Below the pieces are notes generated by a model. It was given only the letters and a program-made list of their open reading frames with translations. It made no database searches and had not been told where the DNA came from. The translations under genes were made by a program, and so were the position numbers. A DNA stretch of 64,000 nt from Altererythrobacter sp. (GTDB lineage Bacteria > Pseudomonadota > Alphaproteobacteria > Sphingomonadales > Sphingomonadaceae): assembly GCA_017308255.1 (NCBI GenBank), contig JAFKFN010000009.1, forward strand, positions 124,001 through 188,000, written 5' to 3'. Positions 37,720 to 47,216 of this stretch are shown one piece after another; the first letter of the stretch is position 1, and every line of letters starts with the position of its first letter.

Positions 37720-38499
37720 CTATTGTCCGGCCACGGCCGGCGGCGCACTGTGATTGGCGGCATGCCACAGCGCTTCCCCCAGCCACACGCGCAATGCGGC
37801 GGGATTCACTTCCATCTGCTGCCCTTGCGGAAGGCAGGGGCCCAGCGACGGGACGAGGTTCTGGATAGCGGCCTTCTCAGCCTCCGAACCGGCGGTGGCG
37901 CGGAAGAAATCGTCGGCGCCATACGGATCGGTCTCCACCACGCAGTCGGCAAAATCGAGCGGCGCACGCACCGAGATCGCATTCTGCGATAGCGGAAAGG
38001 CACGCTCGGCGATCACATTGCCCGGTTTCACCCAGCTCGGGCCATCCCGGTAGCGGTCGAGATAAGCTTCCTGCAGCAGCCATTGGCGCAAGGCGCCGGG
38101 CGTAAAACGAAGCTGCACGTCCGAGTTATTCGAACTGGCCACGCGGCGAAGGCAATCGCTGAAGCCATAGATCCGCACCGCTCGATTCGGCTCCAGGTCG
38201 ATCTGCCGGAAATCCATGAAGCCCAGATCGGTGCGCTCCAGCAGCGCCAGCGCATCCTCATGCGACCGGTTGTACAGGCATCCGCTGAGCTGGCTGAGCA
38301 TATCCTTGCCGCGCTCGCGCATCAGCTTTGTCGTACGCGCCGGATCGAAGCGGGACCGCAGATCGAGCGGGAACTGCCGGGTGCGCTTGATGCGCGAATT
38401 GAGCGGCGTGTAATCGTCGTTGTTGCTTTGCGGCACCGCAGGCGTCGCGGCGGTGATCGCCAGGGCCACGCCCAGGACAAGTGTCCAGACTTTCCGCAT
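37720..38499 (-). CDS. Secreted protein of unknown function within the nuo operon
   Basis: 259 residues from ATG 38499 with a clear signal peptide (MRKVWTLVLGVALAITAATPAVPQ, cleavage near residue 22-26); the mature protein is expected in the periplasm. Four to five Cys in the mature part (GCLYN, DCLRR, DCVVE, GPCLP) could form disulfides. I recognise no domain. It lies between nuoF (90 bases upstream) and nuoG on the same strand, where most nuo operons have nothing. The ribosome-binding site GGGGAGG is before the ATG. A role in complex I is not implied by sequence; it may be an accessory gene inserted in the operon. Confidence 0.8.
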   Translation of the reverse strand: MRKVWTLVLGVALAITAATPAVPQSNNDDYTPLNSRIKRTRQFPLDLRSRFDPARTTKLMRERGKDMLSQLSGCLYNRSHEDALALLERTDLGFMDFRQIDLEPNRAVRIYGFSDCLRRVASSNNSDVQLRFTPGALRQWLLQEAYLDRYRDGPSWVKPGNVIAERAFPLSQNAISVRAPLDFADCVVETDPYGADDFFRATAGSEAEKAAIQNLVPSLGPCLPQGQQMEVNPAALRVWLGEALWHAANHSAPPAVAGQ

Positions 38500-38588
38500 A
38501 CCCGAGCCTCCCCCCAAGGAACCGAGCGTTCTATGGGAAGGAGGGTATCAGCTCCGCGGTTTCGGGCAAGGCAAAGCTTCCCCGCGCC

Positions 38589-39881
38589 TTACTCCGCCGC
38601 CACCTGCATCGCGTCTTCGCGTTCGGCGATGCGGCGTTCCAGTTCCGGCCGGAAGTGGCGGATCAGGCCCTGGATCGGCCAGGCCGCGGCATCGCCCAAG
38701 GCGCAGATGGTGTGGCCTTCGACCTGCTTGGTCACCTGCTGCAGCACGTCGATTTCCGATACATCGGCATCGCCAGTGCGCAGACGTTCCATCACCCGCC
38801 ACATCCACCCGGTGCCTTCGCGGCAGGGGGTGCACTGGCCACAGCTCTCGTGCTTGTAGAAATAGGAGATCCGGCTGATCGCGCGGACGATGTCGGTGGA
38901 CTTGTCCATCACGATCACCGCCGCCGTGCCGAGGCCGGAGCCGAGTTCCCTCAGCCCGTCGAAATCCATCGGACAGTCCATGATCTGCTCGGCCGGGACC
39001 AGCGGCACGGACGAGCCGCCGGGGATCACTGCCAGCAGGTTGTCCCAACCGCCGCGGATGCCGCCGGCGTGCTTTTCGATCAGCTCGCGGAAGGGGATGC
39101 TCATCGCCTCTTCCACCACGCAGGGCTTGTCCACGTGGCCGCTGATCTGGAACAGCTTGGTGCCCTTGTTGTTCTCGCGCCCGAAGCTGGCGAACCAGGC
39201 CCCGCCGCGCCGCAGGATCGTGGGCACGACGGCGATGGATTCGACGTTGTTGACCGTGGTCGGGCAGCCATAAAGCCCCGCCCCCGCCGGGAACGGCGGC
39301 TTGAGGCGCGGCTGGCCTTTCTTGCCTTCCAGGCTTTCGATCATCGCGGTCTCTTCACCGCAGATATAGGCGCCCGCGCCGCGATGAACGAAGACGTCGA
39401 AATCATAGCCCGAGCCGGCGGCGTTCTTGCCCAGCAGGCCGGCGTCGTAAGCCTCGGCCACGGCGGCGAACAGCGTTTCCGCCTCGCGGATATATTCGCC
39501 GCGGATGTAGATATAGGCGGCCCGCGCGCGCATGGCGAAGCCGGCGATCAGCGCGCCTTCGATCAGCTTGTGCGGATCGTGGCGGATGATCTCGCGGTCC
39601 TTGCACGATCCCGGTTCGGATTCGTCGGCGTTGATGACCAGGAAGCTCGGGCGGCCGTCCTTGCTTTCCTTGGGCATGAAAGACCACTTCATGCCCGTGG
39701 GGAACCCGGCGCCGCCGCGCCCGCGCAACCCGCTGGCCTTCACCTCCTCGATGATCGCATCCTGCCCGCGTGCGATCAGCGCCTTGGTGTTGTCCCAATC
39801 CCCGCGCGCCTGCGCGGCCTTCAGGCGCCAGTCCTGATAGCCATAGAGATTGGTGAAGATGCGATCCCGATCAGCGAGCAT
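38589..39881 (-). CDS. nuoF: NADH dehydrogenase subunit F
   Basis: NADH-oxidising subunit of complex I with FMN and the N3 4Fe-4S cluster, 430 residues. The NADH/FMN glycine-rich segments [13 protein letters not shown] and [16 protein letters not shown], and the cluster motif [11 protein letters not shown] with the distant Cys in [10 protein letters not shown], are intact. ATG 39881 ([14 protein letters not shown]) is the family start; an upstream in-frame TTG exists at 39896. It follows the 46-residue small gene by 33 bases. Confidence 0.97.
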   Translation of the reverse strand: MLADRDRIFTNLYGYQDWRLKAAQARGDWDNTKALIARGQDAIIEEVKASGLRGRGGAGFPTGMKWSFMPKESKDGRPSFLVINADESEPGSCKDREIIRHDPHKLIEGALIAGFAMRARAAYIYIRGEYIREAETLFAAVAEAYDAGLLGKNAAGSGYDFDVFVHRGAGAYICGEETAMIESLEGKKGQPRLKPPFPAGAGLYGCPTTVNNVESIAVVPTILRRGGAWFASFGRENNKGTKLFQISGHVDKPCVVEEAMSIPFRELIEKHAGGIRGGWDNLLAVIPGGSSVPLVPAEQIMDCPMDFDGLRELGSGLGTAAVIVMDKSTDIVRAISRISYFYKHESCGQCTPCREGTGWMWRVMERLRTGDADVSEIDVLQQVTKQVEGHTICALGDAAAWPIQGLIRHFRPELERRIAEREDAMQVAAE

Positions 39882-39914
39882 CTGCGAGCGTCCCAAAAAA
39901 AGCCTCGGCGAGCA

Positions 39915-40055
39915 TCAGTTTAACCCTCCGAAAACCAGCACGGCGCCGATCACCAGGATCGCCGCGAGCACGGCGGTCTTGGCCAACCCCTTGAGCAGCT
40001 TCCACGCCAGCGCCACGGCGATCAGCACGATGATGAGGACAATGATCGGGTCCAT
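39915..40055 (-). CDS. 46-residue single-helix membrane protein between nuoE and nuoF
   Basis: Translates as MDPIIVLIIVLIAVALAWKL, a short basic stretch (LKGLAKTA), a second hydrophobic segment VLAAILVIGAVLVFGG and LN before the stop. Two short or one long membrane segment are possible. The ATG overlaps the nuoE stop as TGATG, the same coupling used by true nuo genes here, and the stop precedes the nuoF start by 33 bases, so it is very likely translated. It is too short for ordinary gene callers. The position suggests an accessory or assembly factor for complex I, or a passenger; no family is known to me. Confidence 0.65.
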   Translation of the reverse strand: MDPIIVLIIVLIAVALAWKLLKGLAKTAVLAAILVIGAVLVFGGLN

Positions 40056-40723
40056 CACCATTCGCCCCGATAATCGTGGTTCTCGGTGACCATGGCCTTG
40101 AGCGTGCTCGGCCCGCCGACGGGTTCCACCGTGTGGCGGCCGGGCTCCTGCGTGCCGGGCTTCGGCTGGCGGCCGGCGGCCAGTTCATCGAGAATGTGAT
40201 CGAAACGCTCGGCGGTCAGATCCTCGTAATTGTCGTCGTTGATCTGGACCATCGGCGCGCTGGAGCAGTTGCCCATGCATTCGACTTCGCTGAAGGTCCA
40301 CAGGCCGTCCTCGGTCGTGTGGCCCTTCTTCATCCCGCGCTTGTAGCAAGCCGCCAGGATATCGTCGGACCCACGCAGCATGCACGGCGTGGTGCCGCAG
40401 ACCTGCACGTGGAAGCGGCCCACGGGCACGAGGTTGAACATCGTGTAGAACGTCGCGACTTCGAGCACGCGGATCACCGGCATATCCAGCTCGCGCGCGA
40501 CGAACTCTATCACCGGGATCGGCAGCCAGCCCTGGGTATTCGTCTCCGCCCCGATCTGCCGCTGCGCCAGATCGAGGAACGCGATGACCGCGCTGCGCTG
40601 CCGCCCTTCGGGATAGCGAGCGACGATCTCCTTCGCCATGGCGGCATTCTCGGCCGTCCAGGCGAAATTGCCCCAGCGCGCGCGCAGCTCGGGAGTATCG
40701 GCTTCGATGGTCCGCTCAGCCAT
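40055..40723 (-). CDS. nuoE: NADH dehydrogenase subunit E
   Basis: Thioredoxin-like subunit with the N1a 2Fe-2S cluster, 222 residues. The four ligands are in CGTTPCMLRG and ECMGNCSSAP. ATG 40723 (MAERTIEADTPELRARW) fits the family; the open frame runs ten codons further. The C-terminal 35 residues after the cluster domain are Gly/Pro-rich, as in other alphaproteobacteria. It is followed by the overlapping 46-residue gene. Confidence 0.96.
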   Translation of the reverse strand: MAERTIEADTPELRARWGNFAWTAENAAMAKEIVARYPEGRQRSAVIAFLDLAQRQIGAETNTQGWLPIPVIEFVARELDMPVIRVLEVATFYTMFNLVPVGRFHVQVCGTTPCMLRGSDDILAACYKRGMKKGHTTEDGLWTFSEVECMGNCSSAPMVQINDDNYEDLTAERFDHILDELAAGRQPKPGTQEPGRHTVEPVGGPSTLKAMVTENHDYRGEW

Positions 40724-40777
40724 TTGCCGCCGCTCCCCGCGCCATGATGGCAATCATCCTGAACCGTTCCGTCCCGC

Positions 40778-41992
40778 TCACCGGTCGCACTCCCCGAACA
40801 CTACGTCGATCGCGCTGAGAATGGCGGTCGTGTCGGGCAGCATGTGGCCCTTGCTCATGAAATCCATCGCCTGGAGATGGCTGAAGGCGGTCGGGCGGAT
40901 CTTGCAGCGGTAAGGCTTGTTGCTGCCGTCGCTGACCAGATAGACGCCGAATTCGCCCTTGGGGCTTTCGGTCGCCACGTAAACTTCGCCCGCCGGCACG
41001 TGGAAGCCTTCGGTGTAGAGCTTGAAGTGGTGGATCAGCGCTTCCATCGATTGCTTCATCTCGGCGCGCTTGGGCGGCACCACCTTGCGATCGGTGCTGG
41101 CGACGGGGCCTTCGGGCATTTCGCGCAGGCACTGCTTCATGATGCGGGCCGACTGGCGCACTTCCTCCACGCGGACCATGAACCGGTCGTAGCAGTCGCC
41201 ATTGGTGCCCACCGGCACTTCGAAATCCATCCGGTCATAGACGTCGTATGGCTGGCTCTTGCGCAGGTCCCATGGAATCCCGGACGCGCGGATCATCGGG
41301 CCGGAGAAGCCCCAGGCAACCGCGTCTTCCTTGCTCACCACGGCGATGTCGACGTTGCGCTGCTTGAAGATGCGGTTGTCGATGACCAGGCTCATCGCGT
41401 CCTCGAACAGCCGCGGCAGCCGCGTGTCGAGCCAGTCGCCGATGTCGGTCAGCAGCTTCAGCGGCACGTCCTGGTGCACGCCGCCGGGGCGGAACCAGGC
41501 ATGGTGCATCCGCGCGCCCGACATGCGCTCGAAGAAATTGAGGCAATCCTCGCGAACCTCGAACAGCCACAGGTTCGGCGTCATCGCGCCCACGTCCATC
41601 ACGTGGGAGCCCAGGTTCAGCATGTGGTTGCAGATGCGCGTCAGCTCGGCGAACAACACGCGCAGGTATTGCCCGCGCAGCGGCACCTCGAGGTTCAGCA
41701 GCTTCTCGATGGCAAGCACATAGCTGTGCTCCATGCCCAGCGGGCTGCAATAATCGAGCCGGTCGAAATAGGGCAGCGCCTGGAGATAGGTCTTGTATTC
41801 GATCAGCTTTTCCGTGCCGCGATGCAGCAGGCCGACGTGCGGATCGATCCGCTCGATGATCTCGCCGTCCAGCTCCATCACCATGCGCAGCACGCCGTGC
41901 GCGGCCGGGTGCTGGGGGCCGAAGTTGATCGTGTAGTTGGTGATGACCTCGTCGCCGGTGGTGGGCGAGGCTTCCTGGATGAGCCCGGCCAT
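40778..41992 (-). CDS. nuoD: NADH dehydrogenase subunit D
   Basis: 49-kDa-type subunit forming the quinone site with NuoB, 404 residues. [31 protein letters not shown] and the ending [13 protein letters not shown] are diagnostic. ATG 41992 overlaps the nuoC stop by one base. nuoC and nuoD are separate, not fused as in enterobacteria. Confidence 0.97.
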   Translation of the reverse strand: MAGLIQEASPTTGDEVITNYTINFGPQHPAAHGVLRMVMELDGEIIERIDPHVGLLHRGTEKLIEYKTYLQALPYFDRLDYCSPLGMEHSYVLAIEKLLNLEVPLRGQYLRVLFAELTRICNHMLNLGSHVMDVGAMTPNLWLFEVREDCLNFFERMSGARMHHAWFRPGGVHQDVPLKLLTDIGDWLDTRLPRLFEDAMSLVIDNRIFKQRNVDIAVVSKEDAVAWGFSGPMIRASGIPWDLRKSQPYDVYDRMDFEVPVGTNGDCYDRFMVRVEEVRQSARIMKQCLREMPEGPVASTDRKVVPPKRAEMKQSMEALIHHFKLYTEGFHVPAGEVYVATESPKGEFGVYLVSDGSNKPYRCKIRPTAFSHLQAMDFMSKGHMLPDTTAILSAIDVVFGECDR

Positions 41993-42861
41993 CAGCTGTC
42001 TCCGTCAGTCTTCTTGCGGCGCGTGCGAGGCTTCGGCTGCGTCGCGGCCTTGGTCCCCGCGCTCTTGCCCTTGCGCGGTGCCTTCGCCGGGCGATCTTCG
42101 GTCGGCTCAGGCGCGCGCGGCTCTTTCGTCGCGGTTTTCCTGGGGGCGGGAGCGACCTTCTCCGCCGCCTTGGCATTGGTCTTCGCGTTGGAGCCGGTCT
42201 GCTTCGGGGCCTCGGTCGTCTTGACCTCGACCACTTGCGGCATGGCGGCCTTCTCGTCGCCAGGCAGCGGATAATCGGCGCCTTCCCAAGGGCTGGTGAA
42301 CTCGAAGGTGCGGAAGTCCTGCGGCAGCTCCACCGGCTCGTACACCACGCGCTTCTCCTCCTCGGAGTAGCGCAGCTCCTGATAGCCGGTGAGCGGGAAG
42401 TCCTTGCGGAAGGGGAAGCCCTCGAACCCGTAATCGGTGAGGATACGGCGCAAGTCCGTATTGCCTTCGAAGATCACGCCGTAGAGGTCGAACACCTCGC
42501 GCTCCAGCCATCCGGCGACCGGCCACAGCGTGGTGACGGTCGGCACCGGCGTATTCTCGGCCGCGCGGACCTTGACCATGATGCGGTGGTTCTTGGTCAA
42601 CGACAGCAGCATGTAGACCACTTCGAACCGCTCCTCACGGTCCGGATAATCCACGCCGGCGATTTCCATGAGCTGTTGGTAATCGTGCTCGTCACGCAGC
42701 AGGCGCAGCGCATCCTCGATCCGCTCGCGCTCGACGCCGAACACCACTTCGCCATGCCGCTCTTTCGAAGCAAGCAGCATGTCGCCCAGCGCGGCGGCTA
42801 GGGTTTCCCTCACGCCTTCGCTGGAAGCGAAGCGCGGGGCGGAATGCAGAACGGTCGCCAT
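41992..42861 (-). CDS. nuoC: NADH dehydrogenase subunit C with basic C-terminal tail
   Basis: 30-kDa-type subunit of complex I, 289 residues. The core (about 1-205) has the family signature [27 protein letters not shown]. After [15 protein letters not shown] there is a tail of about 80 residues very rich in Lys, Ala, Pro and Thr (ends [11 protein letters not shown]), predicted disordered and resembling histone-like tails. Usual NuoC proteins of this group end near 200-220 residues. The tail is in frame, with the same GC-rich codon use, and runs to the nuoD overlap. ATG 42861 is a good start. Confidence 0.95.
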   Translation of the reverse strand: MATVLHSAPRFASSEGVRETLAAALGDMLLASKERHGEVVFGVERERIEDALRLLRDEHDYQQLMEIAGVDYPDREERFEVVYMLLSLTKNHRIMVKVRAAENTPVPTVTTLWPVAGWLEREVFDLYGVIFEGNTDLRRILTDYGFEGFPFRKDFPLTGYQELRYSEEEKRVVYEPVELPQDFRTFEFTSPWEGADYPLPGDEKAAMPQVVEVKTTEAPKQTGSNAKTNAKAAEKVAPAPRKTATKEPRAPEPTEDRPAKAPRKGKSAGTKAATQPKPRTRRKKTDGDS

Positions 42862-42876
42862 CTTACCTCGAGCCCC

Positions 42877-43476
42877 TCACCGTTCGATGGTCCCCGTGCG
42901 GCGGATCTTCCGCTGCAGCTGCATCACGCCGTAAAGCAGGGCCTCGGCGGTCGGCGGACAGCCGGGGACGTAGATGTCCACCGGCACGATCCGGTCGCAT
43001 CCGCGGACCACGCTGTAGCTGTAATGGTAATAGCCGCCGCCATTGGCGCAGCTGCCCATGGAGATGACGTACTTGGGGTCCGACATCTGGTCGTAGACCT
43101 TGCGCAGCGCCGGGGCCATCTTGTTGCACAGCGTGCCGGCGACGATCATCACGTCGCTCTGCCGCGGGCTGGCGCGCGGGGCGACGCCGAACCGTTCCAT
43201 GTCATAGCGCGGCATGTTGACGTGGATCATCTCCACCGCGCAGCAGGCAAGGCCGAAGGTCATCCACCACAGCGAGCCGGTGCGGGCCCACTGGAACAGC
43301 TCTTCCGTGCTGGTGACCAGGAAGCCCTTGTCGCTTACTTCGGCATTGATCTGGTTGAAATAGTCCTCGCCCGGCTGGAGGATTTCCGGGTGGATCGTGG
43401 GATTGACGGCCGGGCCGGTGACGTTGGTCGCCGCCCGCTGGGCCAGTTCATGGTCAAGGCGCGGATTCTCGCTCAT
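42877..43476 (-). CDS. nuoB: NADH dehydrogenase subunit B
   Basis: Carries the N2 4Fe-4S cluster next to the quinone, 199 residues. The ligands are the adjacent cysteines in [10 protein letters not shown], then [21 protein letters not shown] and the Cys in [18 protein letters not shown] 43476 overlaps the nuoA stop as ATGA; the longer open frame 5' of it lies in nuoA. The first 35 residues ([14 protein letters not shown]...) are a variable leader common in sphingomonads. Confidence 0.97.
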   Translation of the reverse strand: MSENPRLDHELAQRAATNVTGPAVNPTIHPEILQPGEDYFNQINAEVSDKGFLVTSTEELFQWARTGSLWWMTFGLACCAVEMIHVNMPRYDMERFGVAPRASPRQSDVMIVAGTLCNKMAPALRKVYDQMSDPKYVISMGSCANGGGYYHYSYSVVRGCDRIVPVDIYVPGCPPTAEALLYGVMQLQRKIRRTGTIER

Positions 43477-43847
43477 TCCCACTCCAATGCCCCCTTCTTC
43501 CACGCATAAGCGAGGCCGACGGCAAGTTCGAACAGGAAGACCATCATCGTGATCCAGCCCGGCCAGCCCGTCAGATCCAGGCTGACCGCCCAGGGAAACA
43601 GGAACGCGGCTTCGAGATCGAAGATGATGAACAGGATGGCGATCAGATAGAATCGCACGTCGAACTGGCTGCGCGGGTCCTCGAAAGCGGGGAAGCCGCA
43701 TTCATATTCGCTGAGCTTGTCGGCGTTCGGCTTGTGCGTCCCCGTCAGCCGCGCGGCGCCCATCGGCAGAAACACGAAGGCCGCGGAAAGGCCGGCGGCG
43801 ATCACCAGGTAGATCAGGATCGGCAGGTATTGAGTGAGGTCTACCAA
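43473..43847 (-). CDS. nuoA: NADH dehydrogenase subunit A, TTG start
   Basis: Three-helix membrane subunit, 124 residues, first gene of the nuo operon. [25 protein letters not shown] is the conserved loop with the reactive Cys. The best start is TTG 43845-43847 ([14 protein letters not shown]); no ATG occurs before the first helix. The Shine-Dalgarno sequence is weak. A promoter candidate lies 37-65 bases upstream (43884-43912). Confidence 0.95.
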   Translation of the reverse strand: MVDLTQYLPILIYLVIAAGLSAAFVFLPMGAARLTGTHKPNADKLSEYECGFPAFEDPRSQFDVRFYLIAILFIIFDLEAAFLFPWAVSLDLTGWPGWITMMVFLFELAVGLAYAWKKGALEWE

Positions 43848-43883
43848 AGGGCTGACTCGCTTGGGGTAAGGAATTCGCCACGC

Positions 43884-43912
43884 GCCCTAGTCCGGCACCG
43901 GCACCGGTTCAA
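43884..43912 (-). promoter_or_regulatory. Putative nuo operon promoter
   Basis: On the minus strand TTGAAC (43912-43907) and TAGGGC (43889-43884) are 17 bases apart, placing the transcription start near 43877 and giving a leader of about 30 bases before the nuoA TTG. No operator is evident. Inferred from pattern only. Confidence 0.35.
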
Positions 43913-43958
43913 GGGGACATGCCGCCAATTTGCCCGGCGCGGGGCGAAGGGAAGCTGT

Positions 43959-43987
43959 TTGCCCTGTCGCCGGCCCGTCACTAGATG
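43959..43987 (+). promoter_or_regulatory. Putative thiolase promoter
   Basis: TTGCCC (43959-43964) and TAGATG (43982-43987) with a 17-base spacer, in the region divergent from nuoA. The -10 lies inside a short inverted repeat CTAGA-TGATG-TCTAG (43981-43995). The leader to ATG 44026 would be about 32 bases. Confidence 0.3.
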
Positions 43988-44025
43988 ATGTCTAGGGAAG
44001 CCCTTTTCCAGCGGAGCCTTTGTCC

Positions 44026-45222
44026 ATGCCCTCATTCAGCGAATCCGATCCGATCGTCGTTCTCTCCTATGCCCGCACGCCGATGGGCGCCATGCAAGGC
44101 GCGCTGGCCGAAGTCTCGGCGACCGATCTCGGCGCCACCGTGGTCAGGGCGGCCGTGGAGCGGGCCGGCATCGCGGGTGAGGCGATCGACCGGGTCTATA
44201 TGGGCTGCGTGCTTCCCGCCGGGCTCGGCCAGGCGCCGGCCCGCCAGGCCACGATCAAGGCCGGCCTGCCGACTTTCGTGGAGGCGACCACGGTCAACAA
44301 GGTCTGCGGCAGCGGGATGCAGACGGTTATCATGGGGGCCGAGGCGCTGGCCGCCGGCACGGTCGACTGCGTGGTCGCCGGCGGCATGGAGAGCATGACC
44401 AATGCCCCCTACCTGCTCAAGAAGCATCGCTCGGGCGCGCGCATCGGCCATGATACCGCCTATGATCACATGTTCCTCGACGGGCTGGAAGATGCCTACG
44501 AGGCGGGCAAGGCCATGGGCGCCTTCGCCCAATGCACGGCCGATGCCTATCAGCTCACGCGTGAGGAGATGGACGCCTATTCCATCGAATCGCTCGCCCG
44601 CGCCAACACAGCGATCCAGTCGGGCGCCTTCGCGGCGGAGATCGTTCCGGTCACGGTGAAGACCCGCAAGGGCGAACTGCTGGTCGATACGGACGAGCAG
44701 CCCGGAAAGGGCAATCCCGAGAAGATTCCGCAGCTCAGGGCCGCTTTTGCCCGGGACGGCACGATCACCGCCGCCAGCTCCAGCTCCATTTCGGACGGCG
44801 CGGCTGCCCTCGTCATCACGCGCGAAAGCGTGGCCAATGCGCAAGGCAAGGCGCCACTTGCGCGGATTGTGGCCATGGCCGCCCATGCCCAGGCGCCGGA
44901 AGATTTCACCACCGCCCCCGTCGGCGCGATCCGCAAGGTGCTCGACAAGGCAGGCTGGTCGGTCGAGGACGTGGACCTGTGGGAAGTGAACGAGGCCTTT
45001 GCCTGCGTCGCCATGTTCGCCATGCGCGACATCGGCATTTCGCATGAGAGGATCAACGTCAACGGCGGCGCCACCGCGCTCGGCCATCCCATCGGCGCCA
45101 GCGGAGCGCGGATCGTGGTCACCCTGCTCAATGCGCTCAAGGAGCGGGGCGGCAGGCGTGGCGTGGCAAGTCTGTGCATCGGCGGCGGCGAAGGCACCGC
45201 CCTGGCGCTGGAACTCGTTTGA
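44026..45222 (+). CDS. Acetyl-CoA C-acetyltransferase (thiolase)
   Basis: Thiolase II family, 398 residues. It joins two acetyl-CoA to acetoacetyl-CoA or runs in reverse. The nucleophilic Cys is in NKVCGSGMQTV near residue 90, the catalytic His in GGATALGHPIGASGAR and the second Cys in SLCIGGGEGTALA. GGAG at 44013-44016 favours ATG 44026 over the in-frame TTG 44020. No phaB or other butanoate gene is adjacent, so whether it serves polyhydroxyalkanoate synthesis, leucine/lysine breakdown or ketone metabolism is open. Divergent from nuoA. Confidence 0.93.
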   Translation: MPSFSESDPIVVLSYARTPMGAMQGALAEVSATDLGATVVRAAVERAGIAGEAIDRVYMGCVLPAGLGQAPARQATIKAGLPTFVEATTVNKVCGSGMQTVIMGAEALAAGTVDCVVAGGMESMTNAPYLLKKHRSGARIGHDTAYDHMFLDGLEDAYEAGKAMGAFAQCTADAYQLTREEMDAYSIESLARANTAIQSGAFAAEIVPVTVKTRKGELLVDTDEQPGKGNPEKIPQLRAAFARDGTITAASSSSISDGAAALVITRESVANAQGKAPLARIVAMAAHAQAPEDFTTAPVGAIRKVLDKAGWSVEDVDLWEVNEAFACVAMFAMRDIGISHERINVNGGATALGHPIGASGARIVVTLLNALKERGGRRGVASLCIGGGEGTALALELV

Positions 45223-45322
45223 CCTTCACGCGTCCGCTAAGTGGGCGGTCCATCAGCTTTTGTAATAGCTGGTTGTAATAACTGGAAAGCCTACCGAGCG
45301 GTTCGAAAGGGAGAGCGATAAA

Positions 45323-45724
45323 ATGAAAAGAACGATCCTTGTCATCGCGGTCGCCGCGCTGGGCGCCTGCAACCAGTCGGCGCCGGACGCGCCCGCGCCG
45401 GGCGCGCAAGCGACCGAGGCAACGGTAGACCCCTCCAAGGCCGGCTTCGAAGCCGTCGCGCCGGGCACTTACGATATCATCCACGCGGATGGCACGATCG
45501 ACAAGCTGATCGTCAACCCCGGCCTGACCTGGTCGATGGTCGCCGCCAACGGTGACGCCACGGGCGGCACCATCTTCGCCCAGGACGGGAAGAACTGCTT
45601 CGTCACCGAAGGCGTGGAGGGCCATCGCTGCTTCTCCGGCACACCGCCCAAGGAGGATGGCAGCATTCAGGTGACGGGCGACGATGGCGAAGTCGCCACG
45701 GTCAGGCCTTCTACCGCCACATAA
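45323..45724 (+). CDS. Small lipoprotein of unknown function
   Basis: 133 residues. The N-terminus MKRTILVIAVAALGACNQS is a lipoprotein signal with lipobox L-G-A-C (Cys 16), so the mature protein is membrane-tethered on the periplasmic side. The remainder is acidic with short beta-rich segments (GTYDIIHADGTIDKLIV, GEVATVRP) and two further Cys (NCFV, HRCF) that could pair. GGGAGAG lies about ten bases before ATG 45323. I recognise no family. It stands alone between the thiolase and the MFS gene. Confidence 0.8.
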   Translation: MKRTILVIAVAALGACNQSAPDAPAPGAQATEATVDPSKAGFEAVAPGTYDIIHADGTIDKLIVNPGLTWSMVAANGDATGGTIFAQDGKNCFVTEGVEGHRCFSGTPPKEDGSIQVTGDDGEVATVRPSTAT

Positions 45725-45821
45725 GGCCCGTCGCTCCCCTCCCCCGGCTCCGCGGCGGCCTCTTGGTCTCGCCCCGCGATGTGATAAACGCGGGTGAAGG
45801 CGTGTCGAGGGAGGGGATGCG

Positions 45822-45920
45822 ATGAAGACGGCTCGCGCGGCCGCGCTGGCGGCAGCAGCGAAAAGGTGCAAGGCAACGACGACACTGTTCGTTAAAGAGA
45901 TTATCGAGCAAGTCGGCTAA
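45822..45920 (+). CDS. Possible 32-residue small basic protein
   Basis: ATG 45822 is preceded by GGGAGGGG six bases upstream, an unusually strong ribosome-binding site for an intergenic position. It encodes MKTARAAALAAAAKRCKATT followed by TLFVKEIIEQVG and TAA: a basic, alanine-rich amphipathic start. The remaining 45725-45985 interval shows no other signal. The ORF could be chance; no homologue is known to me. Confidence 0.3.
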   Translation: MKTARAAALAAAAKRCKATTTLFVKEIIEQVG

Positions 45921-45985
45921 GGCCGGCGTGATTGTTTCGTGGGGCGGCCCGGGGTGGCCGCCCTTTTCCTTGCAAGGTTTCCCCC

Positions 45986-47209
45986 ATGCTGCCGCGTTTC
46001 GAACACCGCGCCATTCCGATCGTCCTTGCCGCTGTCGTGATCGACGTGATCGGTTACGGCATCGTCATGCCCGTCCTGCCCCAGCTCATCACCGAGCTGG
46101 GCGACCTGTCGCTCGAATCCGCATCGCGCGTGTCGGGCTGGATGCTCGCCGTCTTCGCCCTGGCGCAATTCTTCGCCGGGCCGGTGATGGGCAGCATCGG
46201 CGATCGCTTCGGCCGCCGCCCGGTGCTGATCGCCGCCATGGCCGCTTTCGGGGTGGATTACCTGCTGATGGCAGCGGCGCCCACGATCGCCTGGCTGTTC
46301 GTCGGCCGTGCCATTGCCGGGATCGCCGGCGCGACCTTCGGGCCGGCCGGGGCGGTGATCGCCGATGTCACCCCACCGGAAAAACGCGCCGCCGTTTACG
46401 GCATATTGGGCGCGGCGTTCGGCACCGGGTTCATCATCGGCCCGGCGCTGGGCGGCCTGGTCGCCGATTGGGGCGTGCGCGCACCGTTCGTCATCGCCGC
46501 CGTGCTGGCGCTGATCAACGCGGCGACGATGTTCTTCCTGCTGCCTGAGACGCTCGATCCTGCCCATCGCCGCCCCTTCAGCTTGCGTGACGCGCACGTG
46601 ATCGGCGCTTTCCGGCCGCTGTTCCACGCCGGCAATGCTGCGCCGCTCCTGCTCGCCTGGTTCCTGTGGCAGCTCGGCGGCGTGGTCTATCCGGCGGTCT
46701 GGGCGTTCTGGGCGGCGATCCGCTTCGGGTGGGGCGCCAGCGCGATCGGCTGGAGCCTGGCGTGGGTCGGCTTCCTGACCATCGTGGTCCAACTGGTGCT
46801 GACCCCGCGCGTCATGCCGCGGCTGGGAGAGCGGCGCTCGGCCGTCATCGGCCTGGCAGCCGGCTCGCTGACCCTGCTGGCCTACGCTTTCACCACCCAA
46901 GGCTGGCAAGTCTACGCCTTCTTCCTCGTCGGCAGCCTCGGCGCCTTCGCCTATCCGGCGCTGAACGGCATTCTCAGCCGCATGGTCGACGCCACGCGCC
47001 AGGGCGCGCTGCAAGGCGGGCTCGGGGCGATGAACAGCGTGGCCGCGATCATCGGCCCCCTGATCGCCTCGCAAAGCCTTGCCTGGGGTTCCGAACGGGG
47101 TTTCGACGGGGCGGCCTTCCTCATCGCTGCCGCGCTGATCGGCTCCGCCGCCGCCATCATCGCGCTGGGAACGCCGCGGCTTTCGGCCGGCAGCAAAGCC
47201 GCGCCTTAG
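45986..47209 (+). CDS. MFS drug/H+ antiporter, TetA-like (DHA1 family)
   Basis: Twelve-TM exporter of the major facilitator superfamily, 407 residues. The loop 2-3 signature GSIGDRFGRRPVLI, the motif RAIAGIAGATFGPAGAVIADVTPPEKRA and GPALGGLVADWG are those of the tetracycline/multidrug DHA1 group. Substrate cannot be told from sequence; such chromosomal copies are often annotated TetA-like without proven resistance. ATG 45986 (MLPRFEHRAIPIVL) is preferred over the upstream in-frame start at 45932, which adds a charged non-conserved leader. No TetR-type regulator is adjacent. Confidence 0.88.
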   Translation: MLPRFEHRAIPIVLAAVVIDVIGYGIVMPVLPQLITELGDLSLESASRVSGWMLAVFALAQFFAGPVMGSIGDRFGRRPVLIAAMAAFGVDYLLMAAAPTIAWLFVGRAIAGIAGATFGPAGAVIADVTPPEKRAAVYGILGAAFGTGFIIGPALGGLVADWGVRAPFVIAAVLALINAATMFFLLPETLDPAHRRPFSLRDAHVIGAFRPLFHAGNAAPLLLAWFLWQLGGVVYPAVWAFWAAIRFGWGASAIGWSLAWVGFLTIVVQLVLTPRVMPRLGERRSAVIGLAAGSLTLLAYAFTTQGWQVYAFFLVGSLGAFAYPALNGILSRMVDATRQGALQGGLGAMNSVAAIIGPLIASQSLAWGSERGFDGAAFLIAAALIGSAAAIIALGTPRLSAGSKAAP

Positions 47210-47216
47210 CCCTGCA

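Noticed and set aside
39882-39914. Run of seven T (minus strand) between the 46-residue gene and nuoF as an intrinsic terminator
   Set aside because: No stable stem precedes the T-run, and a terminator would cut the nuo operon after nuoE.
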